Below are positions 34,821 through 47,485 of a DNA stretch of 64,000 nt, piece after piece. The position numbers were made by a program, and so were the translations under genes. The number at the start of each line of letters is the position of its first letter. Within the stretch, counting starts at the first letter, position 1. Source of the DNA: Gymnothorax reevesii (taxonomy: Eukaryota; Chordata; Actinopteri; Anguilliformes; Muraenidae); contig CM056582.1 of the NCBI GenBank assembly GCA_029721435.1, positions 37,592,611 through 37,656,610 on the forward strand. The letters run 5' to 3'. The notes under the pieces are model-generated. The model did not search any database and was not told the origin of the DNA. It saw nothing but the letters and a program-made list of their open reading frames with translations.

Positions 34821-37800
34821 GACTGAAGTTTGGTGAGTTTTTTTCTCAGATTTCAGTGTTAGTAACACCAGCAAGATGATATGAAAAAACACCACCATCA
34901 CACAACTATGCAAAGACTCAAGTCCTCAATCTTTTGATCCGGAGTCAGAAAGCTCCTCCATTAGGTGTCCTTTCATATTAGGTGACATCATTGGGGTTGA
35001 CTTATGTTATTCCCTTAAACAAAGCCTTGTGAGTGTTAGTTTCAAGTTTCTGTTGCAGAAACTGTGACCAAGTCGTGTTAACAAGTACCAGCTTAAAAGA
35101 AAGTTTTTGTCTGAGAAACAGCTGGCAAGTGACATTAAAAAGCACCAGCACTAAACAACCATGAATGGTCTCCAACTGTCAGTCTTAATACTTGAGTCAA
35201 CTAAATTATCCAATATTTGCCTGATGTATTAGTTCACATGGTCAGGTTGAGTTTTGCTTGTCCCTTGACAGTGGTTTTGTGAGTTTTGTCAAGGTTCTTT
35301 CTAAAACCGCAGCCAGATAACATGAAAAACCACGACCAGAAGACACTTATGAAGGGACTCAGATCCTCAATGTTCTGGCTCAAAGTCAGAAACCTCACCT
35401 ATTAGTTTGCTTTCATACATTACTACTACTATGTTACATTCAAAAGCTCTGTTATTGAACAAGGTATGCTCAATTACCTTATCCAAAATCAGGTGCCCTG
35501 TGTATCGGACCGTAAAAAACAGCTTGCAAGTGATATAAACACAAGTGTCAAACAAGCAAGAAGGGACTACAGTCCTTCGTCTTCAGATCCGTAGTCAGGA
35601 ATTTCTCCATTAGGGGCCCTTCATATTAGGTAACATCATATGACTGAATTGCTTTATTGTCATGAAGAAAAGGTTCCAAGTTCTTTAACTGGTTTCTTTT
35701 GACGAAACAGCTACCAGTTCATATTAACAAGCACCAACTTTAAAGAAAGTTTTTATGTAGGAAATACCGCAAGATACATTAACAAGCACCCCCATGAAAC
35801 ACCCTTGAAGGTTCTCCAACAATCAATCCGAAGATCAGGGCCATGTTGGAATAGTGTTTTTTGTCACAGAGAGTGTCTAACTTCTAGAAAATGAGCTGGA
35901 AGTGTATACACGGCAGCCATGAGAAGTGTATTCCAGTTTTGTAAATGTAAAGAAAAGGTGCTTCAATGCTTCCTAACGTATCACCTTTGACATAGGGTAC
36001 ACAAAACCATTCTTCATAAAAACAAAGGTGATAACGCCATCCAGCCATTCAGTGTGGCTGAACCATTTAAAGTGACGACCATCCATACGGGCAATCACAA
36101 AAAACAAAGGAACGTGATGGGCAAGAATGGCATGATCAAGTTGGCCAGTAAATGCATTGGATTGTCGTAGCAGCACGGTTGTCTTCCTTAGCCGTTTTGA
36201 ATTCCCCTTTACACCTCTCCTTTACCTCATGACATTATCCAATTGTGGTTGAAGAAACGTTTATGGACATTAGAGCATATGACGTCATTTTTTGTCTATT
36301 CAAATTCTGCAGCAAAGTTATATAACTTATCCTTTATATGCCATATGAATAGGTCACACGGTCAGGTTGAATTATACTAGTCCTTTAATTGAAGCCTCAT
36401 GTTTTTTCAGGTTAATTTTTAAGAAACAGCTGTCTACTTTTAAAATGCACACGCGTTAAAGTATTGTTAAGGGTCTCTTTAATCTTCTGAACCAAGGACT
36501 GACACCTTATCCATTCGATCACACAGTCAGTTTCCATGATGTCAGCTCCATAGAATTAAAAACAGTAAAATGGACGATGTCATGGAGTTGTGGGGATCTG
36601 AAGGGAGCTTAAAATGGCCACCCTTATTGATAAGTAAGTATTCCTATTGTGACACCTGAAAGGGAAGATCATAGAATTCCACAAAGGTTGGCCAGAATAT
36701 ACAAGCAGCATAGGTAGTTTCACTCAAGTCTGCCCACTCTTTGATGCAATTGTCAGTGCCCTTTTACTACAGTGTTTGAATTCTACGGATAGCTTAAGGG
36801 AGTGTCAGCAGACTTTTATAATACTATCTTGTATTCACTATTGACACAATAGGGACTTTAAGCAAGGGCGGATTTTGCGACGGCTACGGCACCCGGATAT
36901 AGATCTGCACTCCGCTGATCAAGACTGAAGCCGTTGTGCCGGCGTTCTTTGCCGTAGCAGGCTGATCTACCATGGGGAAAGAACCAATCTCACGTGGCCA
37001 CTACAACGCTTGGTTCAGGAGATTGAAAATGTTTTCTATAATTGATTGTGACACACTAAACATTATGTGTTTCTGTGGACTTTTCACACAGACACAGGAT
37101 ACTGTGTAAATTTCGCTGAGTAAAACCATAGTGAACAATTTTCTGCTGCAGGCTATATTCTCCCCTCATCCCAGCATGGCATACGGTACTTAATTTCTCT
37201 ACCCTGTAAACATCTATATTTACTCACATGTACATTAGTCTTTCTTCTACTGCTGTGCATGAAAAGTACACATATGATGTATATAAATGCACACTCCCAT
37301 GCACTTTACCATTCATTTACACTCTGATTAGATGTGTGCTTTAATTGTCAAACTTTACGTCTTTTTAAAATTGAATTGTTCAAAGTAAAGTTTATTAAAA
37401 AGATGCACATTTCTTTTGGTTATGCTCTGTTCCTGTACTTGGCATAATGACAATAAATTTGAATATTGTAATCAAATATTAACTGTTTCCCATTTCCCCT
37501 TAATCTATGACATCTACTCCTTTTGCCAGTGGGAGCAGGACGAATGAGCACTCACACTGAATTAACTACTTTGCTGACAAACCCTGATTAAAATCCACTG
37601 TTGTTTAAAGTCTCTGCTGGATTTGACAGTGACAGCACCAGCACTTGAGACACTTTTTTCCAGGTGCCATAGGCATTGCAAAATCTGCCATTGTTGCTGG
37701 TCCAGATGAAATGCACAATTCCAACCACGAAGGGACTCGAACCCTCAGTCTTCTGATCCGAAGTCAGACGCCTTATCCATTAGGCCACGTGGTCATTGCA

Positions 37801-37986
37801 TGACAAGGCTGACTCCGAACAGTGAGCTGTGAGAACTGACAGCGGTTGATCAGTGCCATGTCAAATAACCGCTGTCATGTTGAGTTAAACAGCCCTGTCA
37901 TTGAAAAACTCTCATGCTCAATCACTCTCCAGATCCAAACTCAGGTGTTTCGACCGTATGGTCAGGCTGAGCAATGTTAGCCCCTT
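34821..37986. repeat. Array unit 12 (class C)
   Basis: Shares ATGAATAGG near 36346 only with unit 14, and CACAGAGAGTGTC near 35867 with units 10, 13, 14, 16 and 17. Its tRNA is the majority sequence although both neighbours carry a TCA anticodon. Confidence 0.97.
37722..37794 (-). tRNA. tRNA-Arg (TCG), majority sequence, unit 12
   Basis: Identical to the unit 3 gene; it sits between two units carrying the TCA form. Confidence 0.96.
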
Positions 37987-40900
37987 GACTGAAGTTTGGT
38001 GAGTTTTTTTCTCAGATTTCAGTGTTAGTAACACCAGCAAGATGATATGAAAAAACACCACCATCACACAACTATGCAAAGACTCAAGTCCTCAATCTTT
38101 TGATCCGGAGTCAGAAAGCTCCTCCATTAGGTGTCCTTTCATATTAGGTGACATCATTGGGGTTGACTTATGTTATTCCCTTAAACAAAGCCTTGTGAGT
38201 GTTAGTTTCAAGTTTCTGTTGCAGAAACTGTGACCAAGTCGTGTTAACAAGTACCAGCTTAAAAGAAAGTTTTTGTCTGAGAAACAGCTGGCAAGTGACA
38301 TTAAAAAGCACCAGCACTAAACAACCATGAATGGTCTCCAACTGTCAGTCTCAATACTTGAGTCAACTAAATTATCCAATATTTGCCTGATGTATTAGTT
38401 CACATGGTCAGGTTGAGTTTTGCTTGTCCCTTGACAGTGGTTTTGTGAGTTTTGTCAAGGTTCTTTCTAAAACCGCAGCCAGATAACATGAAAAACCACG
38501 ACCAGAAGACACTTATGAAGGGACTCAGATCCTCAATGTTCTGGCTCAAAGTCAGAAACCTCACCTATTAGTTTGCTTTCATACATTACTACTACTATGT
38601 TACATTCAAAAGCTCTGTTATTGAACAAGGTATGCTCAATTACCTTATCCAAAATCAGGTGCCCTGTGTATCGGACCGTAAAAAACAGCTTGCAAGTGAT
38701 ATAAACACAAGTGTCAAACAAGCAAGAAGGGACTACAGTCCTTCGTCTTCAGATCCGTAGTCAGGAATTTCTCCATTAGGGGCCCTTCATATTAGGTAAC
38801 ATCATATGACTGAATTGCTTTATTGTCATGAAGAAAAGGTTCCAAGTTCTTTAACTGGTTTCTTTTGACGAAACAGCTACCAGTTCATATTAACAAGCAC
38901 CAACTTTAAAGAAAGTTTTTATGTAGGAAATACCGCAAGATACATTAACAAGCACCCCCATGAAACACCCTTGAAGGTTCTCCAACAATCAATCCGAAGA
39001 TCAGGGCCATGTTGGAATAGTGTTTTTTGTCACAGAGAGTGTCTAACTTCTAGAAAATGAGCTGAAAGTGTATACACGGCAGCCATGAGAAGTGTATTCC
39101 AGTTTTGTAAATGTAAAGAAAAGGTGCTTCAATGCTTCCTAACGTATCACCTTTGACATAGGGTACACGAAACCATTCTTCATAAAAACAAAGGTGATAA
39201 CGCCATCCAGCCATTCAGTGTGGCTGAACCATTTAAAGTGACGACCATCCATACGGGCAATCACAAAAAACAAAGGAACGTGATGGGCAAGAATGGCATG
39301 ATCAAGTTGGCCAGTAAATGCATTGGATTGTCGTAGCAGCACGGTTGTCTTCCTTAGCCGTTTTGAATTCCCCTTTACACCTCTCCTTTACCTCATGACA
39401 TTATCCAATTGTGGTTGAAGAAACGTTTATGGACATTAGAGCATATGACGTCATTTTTTGTCTATTCAAATTCTGCAGCAAAGTTATATAACTTATCCTT
39501 TATATGCCATATGATTAGGTCACACGGTCAGGTTGAATTATACTAGTCCTTTAATTGAAGCCTCATGTTTTTTCAGGTTAATTTTTAAGAAACAGCCGTC
39601 TACTTTTAAAATGCACACGCGTTAAAGTATTGTTAAGGGTCTCTTTAATCTTCTGAACCAAGGACTGACACCTTATCCATTCGATCACACAGTCAGTTTC
39701 CATGATGTCAGCTCCATAGAATTAAAAACAGTAAAATGGACGATGTCATGGAGTTGTGGGGATCTGAAGGGAGCTTAAAATGGCCACCCTTATTGATAAG
39801 TAAGTATTCCTATTGTGACACCTGAAAGGGAAGATCATAGAATTCCACAAAGGTTGGCCAGAATATACAAGCAGCATAGGTAGTTTCACTCAAGTCTGCC
39901 CACTCTTTGATGCAATTGTCAGTGCCCTTTTACTACAGTGTTTGAATTCTATGGATAGCTTAAGGGAGTGTCAGCAGACTTTTATAATACTATCTTGTAT
40001 TCACTATTGACACAATAGGGACTTTAAGCAAGGGCGGATTTTGCGACGGCTACGGAACCCGGATATAGATCTGCACTCCGCTGATCGAGACTGAAGCCGT
40101 TGTGCCGGCGTTCTTTGCCGTAGCAGGCTGATCTACCATGGGGAAAGAACCAATCTCATGTGGCCACTACAACGCTTGGTTCAGGAGATTGAAAATGTTT
40201 TCTATAATTGATTGTGACACACTAAACATTATGTGTTTCAGTGGACTTTTCACACAGACACAGGATACTGTGTAAATTTCGCTGAGTAAAACCATAGTGA
40301 ACAATTTTCTGCTGCAGGCTATATTCTCCCCTCATCCCAGCATGGCATACGGTACTTAATTTCTCTACCCTGTAAACATCTATATTTACTCACATGTACA
40401 TTAGTCTTTCTTCTACTGCTGTGCATGAAAAGTACACATATGATGTATATAAATGCACACTCCCATGCACTTTACCATTCATTTACACTCTGATTAGATG
40501 TGTGCTTTAATTGTCAAACTTTACGTCTTTTTAAAATTGAATTGCTCAAAGTAAAGTTTATTAAAAAAATGCACATTTCTTTTGGTTATGCTCTGTTCCT
40601 GTACTTGGCATAATGACAATAAATTTGAATATTGTAATCAAATATTAACTGTTTCCCATTTCCCCTAAATCTATGACATCTACTCCTTTTGCCAGTGGGA
40701 GCAGGACGAATGAGCACTCACACTGAATTAACTACTTTGCTGACAAACCCCGATTAAAATCCACTGTTGTTTAAAGTCTCTGCTGGATTTGACAGTGACA
40801 GCACCAGCACTTGAGACACTTTTTTCCAGGTGCCATAGGCATTGCAAAATCTGCCATTGTTGCTGGTCCAGACGAAATGCACAATTCCAACCACGAAGGG

Positions 40901-41152
40901 ACTCGAACCCTCAGTCTTCTGATCTGAAGTCAGACGCCTTATCCATTAGGCCACGTGGTCATTGCATGACAAGGCTGACTCCGAACAGTGAGCTGTGAGA
41001 ACTGACAGCGGTTGATCAGTGCCATGTCAAATAACCGCTGTCATGTTGAGTTAAACAGCCCTGTCATTGAAAAACTCTCATGCTCAATCACTCTCCAGAT
41101 CCAAACTCAGGTGTTTCGACCGTATGGTCAGGCTGAGCAATGTTAGCCCCTT
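37987..41152. repeat. Array unit 13 (class B)
   Basis: Left part matches unit 10 (CTCAATACTTG near 38350, CACAGAGAGTGTC, GCTGAAAG, AACAGCCGTC). A private T-to-C change in CCAGACGAAAT near 40869 removes a stop codon and opens a spurious plus-strand frame across the tRNA. The tRNA has anticodon TCA. Confidence 0.97.
40888..40960 (-). tRNA. tRNA-Arg body with TCA anticodon, unit 13
   Basis: Same single G36-to-A change as unit 11 (anticodon at 40925-40927); otherwise all stems and both promoter boxes are intact. Confidence 0.88.
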
Positions 41153-44100
41153 GACTGAAGTTTGGTGAGTTTTTTTCTCAGATTTCAGTGTTAGTAACAC
41201 CAGCAAGATGATATGAAAAAACACCACCATCACACAACTATGCAAAGACTCAAGTCCTCAATCTTTTGATCCGGAGTCAGAAAGCTCCTCCATTAGGTGT
41301 CCTTTCATATTAGGTGACATCATTGGGGTTGACTTATGTTATTCCCTTAAACAAAGCCTTGTGAGTGTTAGTTTCAAGTTTCTGTTGCAGAAACTGTGAC
41401 CAAGTCGTGTTAACAAGTACCAGCTTAAAAGAAAGTTTTTGTCTGAGAAACAGCTGGCAAGTGACATTAAAAAGCACCAGCACTAAACAACCATGAATGG
41501 TCTCCAACTGTCAGTCTTAATACTTGAGTCAACTAAATTATCCAATATTTGCCTGATGTATTAGTTCACATGGTCAGGTTGAGTTTTGCTTGTCCCTTGA
41601 CAGTGGTTTTGTGAGTTTTGTCAAGGTTCTTTCTAAAACCGCAGCCAGATAACATGAAAAACGACGACCAGAAGACACTTATGAAGGGACTCAGATCCTC
41701 AATGTTCTGGCTCAAAGTCAGAAACCTCACCTATTAGTTTGCTTTCATACATTACTACTACTATGTTACATTCAAAAGCTCTGTTATTGAACAAGGTATG
41801 CTCAATTACCTTATCCAAAATCAGGTGCCCTGTGTATCGGACCGTAAAAAACAGCTTGCAAGTGATATAAACACAAGTGTCAAACAAGCAAGAAGGGACT
41901 ACAGTCCTTCGTCTTCAGATCCGTAGTCAGGAATTTCTCCATTAGGGGCCCTTCATATTAGGTAACATCATATGACTGAATTGCTTTATTGTCATGAAGA
42001 AAAGGTTCCAAGTTCTTTAACTGGTTTCTTTTGACGAAACAGCTACCAGTTCATATTAACAAGCACCAACTTTAAAGAAAGTTTTTATGTAGGAAATACC
42101 GCAAGATACATTAACAAGCACCCCCATGAAACACCCTTGAAGGTTCTCCAACAATCAATCCGAAGATCAGGGCCATGTTGGAATAGTGTTTTTTGTCACA
42201 GAGAGTGTCTAACTTCTAGAAAATGAGCTGGAAGTGTATACACGGCAGCCATGAGAAGTGTTTTCCAGTTTTGTAAATGTAAAGAAAAGGTGCTTCAATG
42301 CTTCCTAACGTATCACCTTTGACATAGGGTACACGAAACCATTCTTCATAAAAACAAAGGTGATAACGCCATCCAGCCATTCAGTGTGGCTGAACCATTT
42401 AAAGTGACGACCATCCATACGGGCAATCACAAAAAACAAAGGAACGTGATGGGCAAGAATGGCATGATCAAGTTGGCCAGTAAATGCATTGGATTGTCGT
42501 AGCAGCACGGTTGTCTTCCTTAGCCGTTTTGAATTCCCCTTTACACCTCTCCTTTACCTCATGACATTATCCAATTGTGGTTGAAGAAACGTTTATGGAC
42601 ATTAGAGCATATGACGTCATTTTTTGTCTATTCAAATTCTGCAGCAAAGTTATATAACTTATCCTTTATATGCCATATGAATAGGTCACACGGTCAGGTT
42701 GAATTATACTAGTCCTTTAATTGAAGCCTCATGTTTTTTCAGGTTAATTTTTAAGAAACAGCTGTCTACTTTTAAAATGCACACGCGTTAAAGTATTGTT
42801 AAGGGTCTCTTTAATCTTCTGAACCAAGGACTGACACCTTATCCATTCGATCACACAGTCAGTTTCCATGATGTCAGCTCCATAGAATTAAAAACAGTAA
42901 AATGGACGATGTCATGGAGTTGTGGGGATCTGAAGGGAGCTTAAAATGGCCACCCTTATTGATAAGTAAGTATTCCTATTGTGACACCTGAAAGGGAAGA
43001 TCATAGAATTCCACAAAGGTTGGCCAGAATATACAAGCAGCATAGGTAGTTTCACTCAAGTCTGCCCACTCCTTGATGCAATTGTCAGTGCCCTTTTACT
43101 ACAGTGTTTGAATTCTACGGATAGCTTAAGGGAGTGTCAGCAGACTTTTATAATACTATCTTGTATTCACTATTGACACAATAGGGACTTTAAGCAAGGG
43201 CGGATTTTGCGACGGCTACGGCACCCGGATATAGATCTGCACTCCGCTGATCAAGACTGAAGCCGTTGTGCCGGCGTTCTTTGCCGTAGCAGGCTGATCT
43301 ACCATGGGGAAAGAACCAATCTCACGTGGCCACTACAACGCTTGGTTCAGGAGATTGAAAATGTTTTCTATAATTGATTGTGACACACTAAACATTATGT
43401 GTTTCTGTGGACTTTTCACACAGACACAGGATACTGTGTAAATTTCGCTGAGTAAAACCATAGTGAACAATTTTCTGCTGCAGGCTATATTCTCCCCTCA
43501 TCCCAGCATGGCATACGGTACTTAATTTCTCTACCCTGTAAACATCTATATTTACTCACATGTACATTAGTCTTTCTTCTACTGCTGTGCATGAAAAGTA
43601 CACATATGATGTATATAAATGCACACTCCCATGCACTTTACCATTCATTTACACTCTGATTAGATGTGTGCTTTAATTGTCAAACTTTACGTCTTTTTAA
43701 AATTGAATTGTTCAAAGTAAAGTTTATTAAAAAGATGCACATTTCTTTTGGTTATGCTCTGTTCCTGTACTTGGCATAATGACAATAAATTTGAATATTG
43801 TAATCAAATATTAACTGTTTCCCATTTCCCCTAAATCTATGACATCTACTCCTTTTGCCAGTGGGAGCAGGACGAATGAGCACTCACACTGAATTAACTA
43901 CTTTGCTGACAAACCCTGATTAAAATCCACTGTTGTTTAAAGTCTCTGCTGGATTTGACAGTGACAGCACCAGCACTTGAGACACTTTTTTCCAGGTGCC
44001 ATAGGCATTGCAAAATCTGCCATTGTTGCTGGTCCAGATGAAATGCACAATTCCAACCACGAAGGGACTCGAACCCTCAGTCTTCTGATCTGAAGACAGA

Positions 44101-44318
44101 CGCCTTATCCATTAGGCCACGTGGTCATTGCATGACAAGGTTGACTCCGAACAGTGAGCTGTGAGAACTGACAGCGGTTGATCAGTGCCATGTCAAATAA
44201 CCGCTGTCATGTTGAGTTAAACAGCCCTGTCATTGAAAAACTCTCATGCTCAATCACTCTCCAGATCCAAACTCAGGTGTTTCGACCGTATGGTCAGGCT
44301 GAGCAATGTTAGCCCCTT
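41153..44318. repeat. Array unit 14 (class C)
   Basis: Closest to unit 12 (ATGAATAGG near 42678). Private changes are AAACGACGACC near 41661, GTGTTTTCC near 42259 and ACTCCTTGATG near 43068. AGGTTGACTCC near 44138 is shared with unit 15. The tRNA has anticodon TCA plus a stem mismatch. Confidence 0.97.
44054..44126 (-). tRNA. tRNA-Arg body with TCA anticodon and stem mismatch, unit 14
   Basis: Carries the TCA anticodon (44091-44093) plus A31 to T (44096), which replaces the A31:U39 pair next to the loop with a U:U mismatch. It descends from the TCA form with one further lesion, so it is likely weaker than the unit 11 and 13 copies and may be a pseudogene. Confidence 0.8.
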
Positions 44319-47300
44319 GACTGAAGTTTGGTGAGTTTTTTTCTCAGATTTCAGTGTTAGTAACACCAGCAAGATGATATGAAAAAACACCACCATCACA
44401 CAACTATGCAAAGACTCAAGTCCTCAATCTTTTGATCCGGAGTCAGAAAGCTCCTCCATTAGGTGTCCTTTCATATTAGGTGACATCATTGGGGTTGACT
44501 TATGTTATTCCCTTAAACAAAGCCTTGTGAGTGTTAGTTTCAAGTTTCTGTTGCAGAAACTGTGACCAAGTCGTGTTAACAAGTACCAGCTTAAAAGAAA
44601 GTTTTTGTCTGAGAAACAGCTGGCAAGTGACATTAAAAAGCACCAGCACTAAACAACCATGAATGGTCTCCAACTGTCAGTCTTAATACTTGAGTCAACT
44701 AAATTATCCAATATTTGCCTGATGTATTAGTTCACATGGTCAGGTTGAGTTTTGCTTGTCCCTTGACAGTGGTTTTGTGAGTTTTGTCAAGGTTCTTTCT
44801 AAAACCGCAGCCAGATAACATGAAAAACCACGACCAGAAGACACTTATGAAGGGACTCAGATCCTCAATGTTCTGGCTCAAAGTCAGAAACCTCACCTAT
44901 TAGTTTGCTTTCATACATTACTACTACTATGTTACATTCAAAAGCTCTGTTATTGAACAAGGTATGCTCAATTACCTTATCCAAAATCAGGTGCCCTGTG
45001 TATCGGACCGTAAAAAACAGCTTGCAAGTGATATAAACACAAGTGTCAAACAAGCAAGAAGGGACTACAGTCCTTCGTCTTCAGATCCGTAGTCAGGAAT
45101 TTCTCCATTAGGGGCCCTTCATATTAGGTAACATCATATGACTGAATTGCTTTATTGTCATGAAGAAAAGGTTCCAAGTTCTTTAACTGGTTTCTTTTGA
45201 CGAAACAGCTACCAGTTCATATTAACAAGCACCAACTTTAAAGAAAGTTTTTATGTAGGAAATACCGCAAGATACATTAACAAGCACCCCCATGAAACAC
45301 CCTTGAAGGTTCTCCAACAATCAATCCGAAGATCAGGGCCATGTTGGAATAGTGTTTTTTGTCACGGAAAGTGGCTAACTTCTAGAAAATGAGCTGGAAG
45401 TGTATACACGGCAGCCATGAGAAGTGTATTCCAGTTTTGTAAATGTAAAGAAAAGGTGCTTCAATGCTTCCTAACGTATCACCTTTGACATAGGGTACAC
45501 GAAACCATTCTTCATAAAAACAAAGGTGATAACGCCATCCAGCCATTCAGTGTGGCTGAACCATTTAAAGTGACGACCATCCATACGGGCAATCACAAAA
45601 AACAAAGGAACGCGATGGGCAAGAATGGCATGATCAAGTTGGCCAGTAAATGCATTGGATTGTCGTAGCAGCACGGTTGTCTTCCTTAGCCGTTTTGAAT
45701 TCCCCTTTACACCTCTCCTTTACCTCATGACATTATCCAATTGTGGTTGAAGAAACGTTTATGGACATTAGAGCATATGACGTCATTTTTTGTCTATTCA
45801 AATTCTGCAGCAAAGTTATATAACTTATCCTTTATATGCCATATGATTAGGTCACACGGTCAGGTTGAATTATACTAGTCCTTTAATTGAAGCCTCATGT
45901 TTTTTCAGGTTAATTTTTAAGAAACAGCTGTCTACTTTTAAAATGCACACGCGTTAAAGTATTGTTAAGGGTCTCTTTAATCTTCTGAACCAAGGACTGA
46001 CACCTTATCCATTCGATCACACAGTCAGTTTCCATGATGTCAGCTCCATAGAATTAAAAACAGTAAAATGGACGATTTCATGGAGTTGTGGGGATCTGAA
46101 GGGAGCTTAAAATGGCCACCCTTATTGATAAGTAAGTATTCCTATTGTGACACCTGAAAGGGAAGATCATAGAATTCCACAAAGGTTGGCCAGAATATAC
46201 AAGCAGCATAGGTAGTTTCACTCAAGTCTGCCCACTCTTTGATGCAATTGTCAGTGCCCTTTTACTACAGTGTTTGAATTCTACGGATAGCTTAAGGGAG
46301 TGTCAGCAGACTTTTATAATACTATCTTGTATTCACTATTGACACAATAGGGACTTTAAGCAAGGGCGGATTTTGCGACGGCTACGGCACCCGGATATAG
46401 ATCTGCACTCCGCTGATCAAGACTGAAGCCGTTGTGCCGGCGTTCTTTGCCGTAGCAGGCTGATCTACCATGGGGAAAGAACCAATCTCACGTGGCCACT
46501 ACAACGCTTGGTTCAGGAGATTGAAAATGTTTTCTATAATTGATTGTGACACACTAAACATTATGTGTTTCTGTGGACTTTTCACACAGACACAGGATAC
46601 TGTGTAAATTTCGCTGAGTAAAACCATAGTGAACAATTTTCTGCTGCAGGCTATATTCTCCCCTCATCCCAGCATGGCATACGGTACTTAATTTCTCTAC
46701 CCTGTAAACATCTATATTTACTCACATGTACATTAGTCTTTCTTCTACTGCTGTGCATGAAAAGTACACATATGATGTATATAAATGCACACTCCCATGC
46801 ACTTTACCATTCATTTACACTCTGATTAGATGTGTGCTTTAATTGTCAAACTTTACGTCTTTTTAAAATTGAATTGTTCAAAGTAAAGTTTATTAAAAAG
46901 ATGCACATTTCTTTTGGTTATGCTCTGTTCCTGTACTTGGCATAATGACAATAAATTTGAATATTGTAATCAAATATTAACTGTTTCCCATTTCCCCTAA
47001 ATCTATGACATCTACTCCTTTTGCCAGTGGGAGCAGGACGAATGAGCACTCACACTGAATTAACTACTTTGCTGACAAACCCTGATTAAAATCCACTGTT
47101 GTTTAAAGTCTCTGCTGGATTTGACAGTGACAGCACCAGCACTTGAGACACTTTTTTTCCAGGTGCCATAGGCATTGCAAAATCTGCCATTGTTGCTGGT
47201 CCAGATGAAATGCACAATTCCAACCACGAAGGGACTCGAACCCTCAGTCTTCTGATCCGAAGTCAGACGCCTTATCCATTAGGCCACGTGGTCATTGCAT

Positions 47301-47485
47301 GACAAGGTTGACTCCGAACAGTGAGCTGTGAGAACTGACAGCGGTTGATCAGTGCCATGTCAAATAACCGCTGTCATGTTGAGTTAAACAGCCCTGTCAT
47401 TGAAAAACTCTCATGCTCAATCACTCTCCAGATCCAAACTCAGGTGTTTCGACCGTATGGTCAGGCTGAGCAATGTTAGCCCCTT
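44319..47485. repeat. Array unit 15 (class C, +1 bp)
   Basis: Has CACGGAAAG rather than CACAGAGAG near 45364, and ACGCGATGG near 45610 shared only with unit 17. GACGATTTCATG near 46072 is private. An extra T in the T-run near 47151 makes the unit 3,167 bp. Confidence 0.97.
47221..47293 (-). tRNA. tRNA-Arg (TCG), majority sequence, unit 15
   Basis: Identical to the unit 3 gene; a 1-bp T insertion lies about 70 bp beyond its 3' end. Confidence 0.96.

Noticed and set aside
40789..40998. 69-codon plus-strand frame in unit 13 (contains RRDSNPQSSDLKSDALSIRP)
   Set aside because: It is the antisense of the tRNA-Arg gene, a known kind of spurious predicted peptide. It is open only because TGA became CGA near 40872 in this unit.
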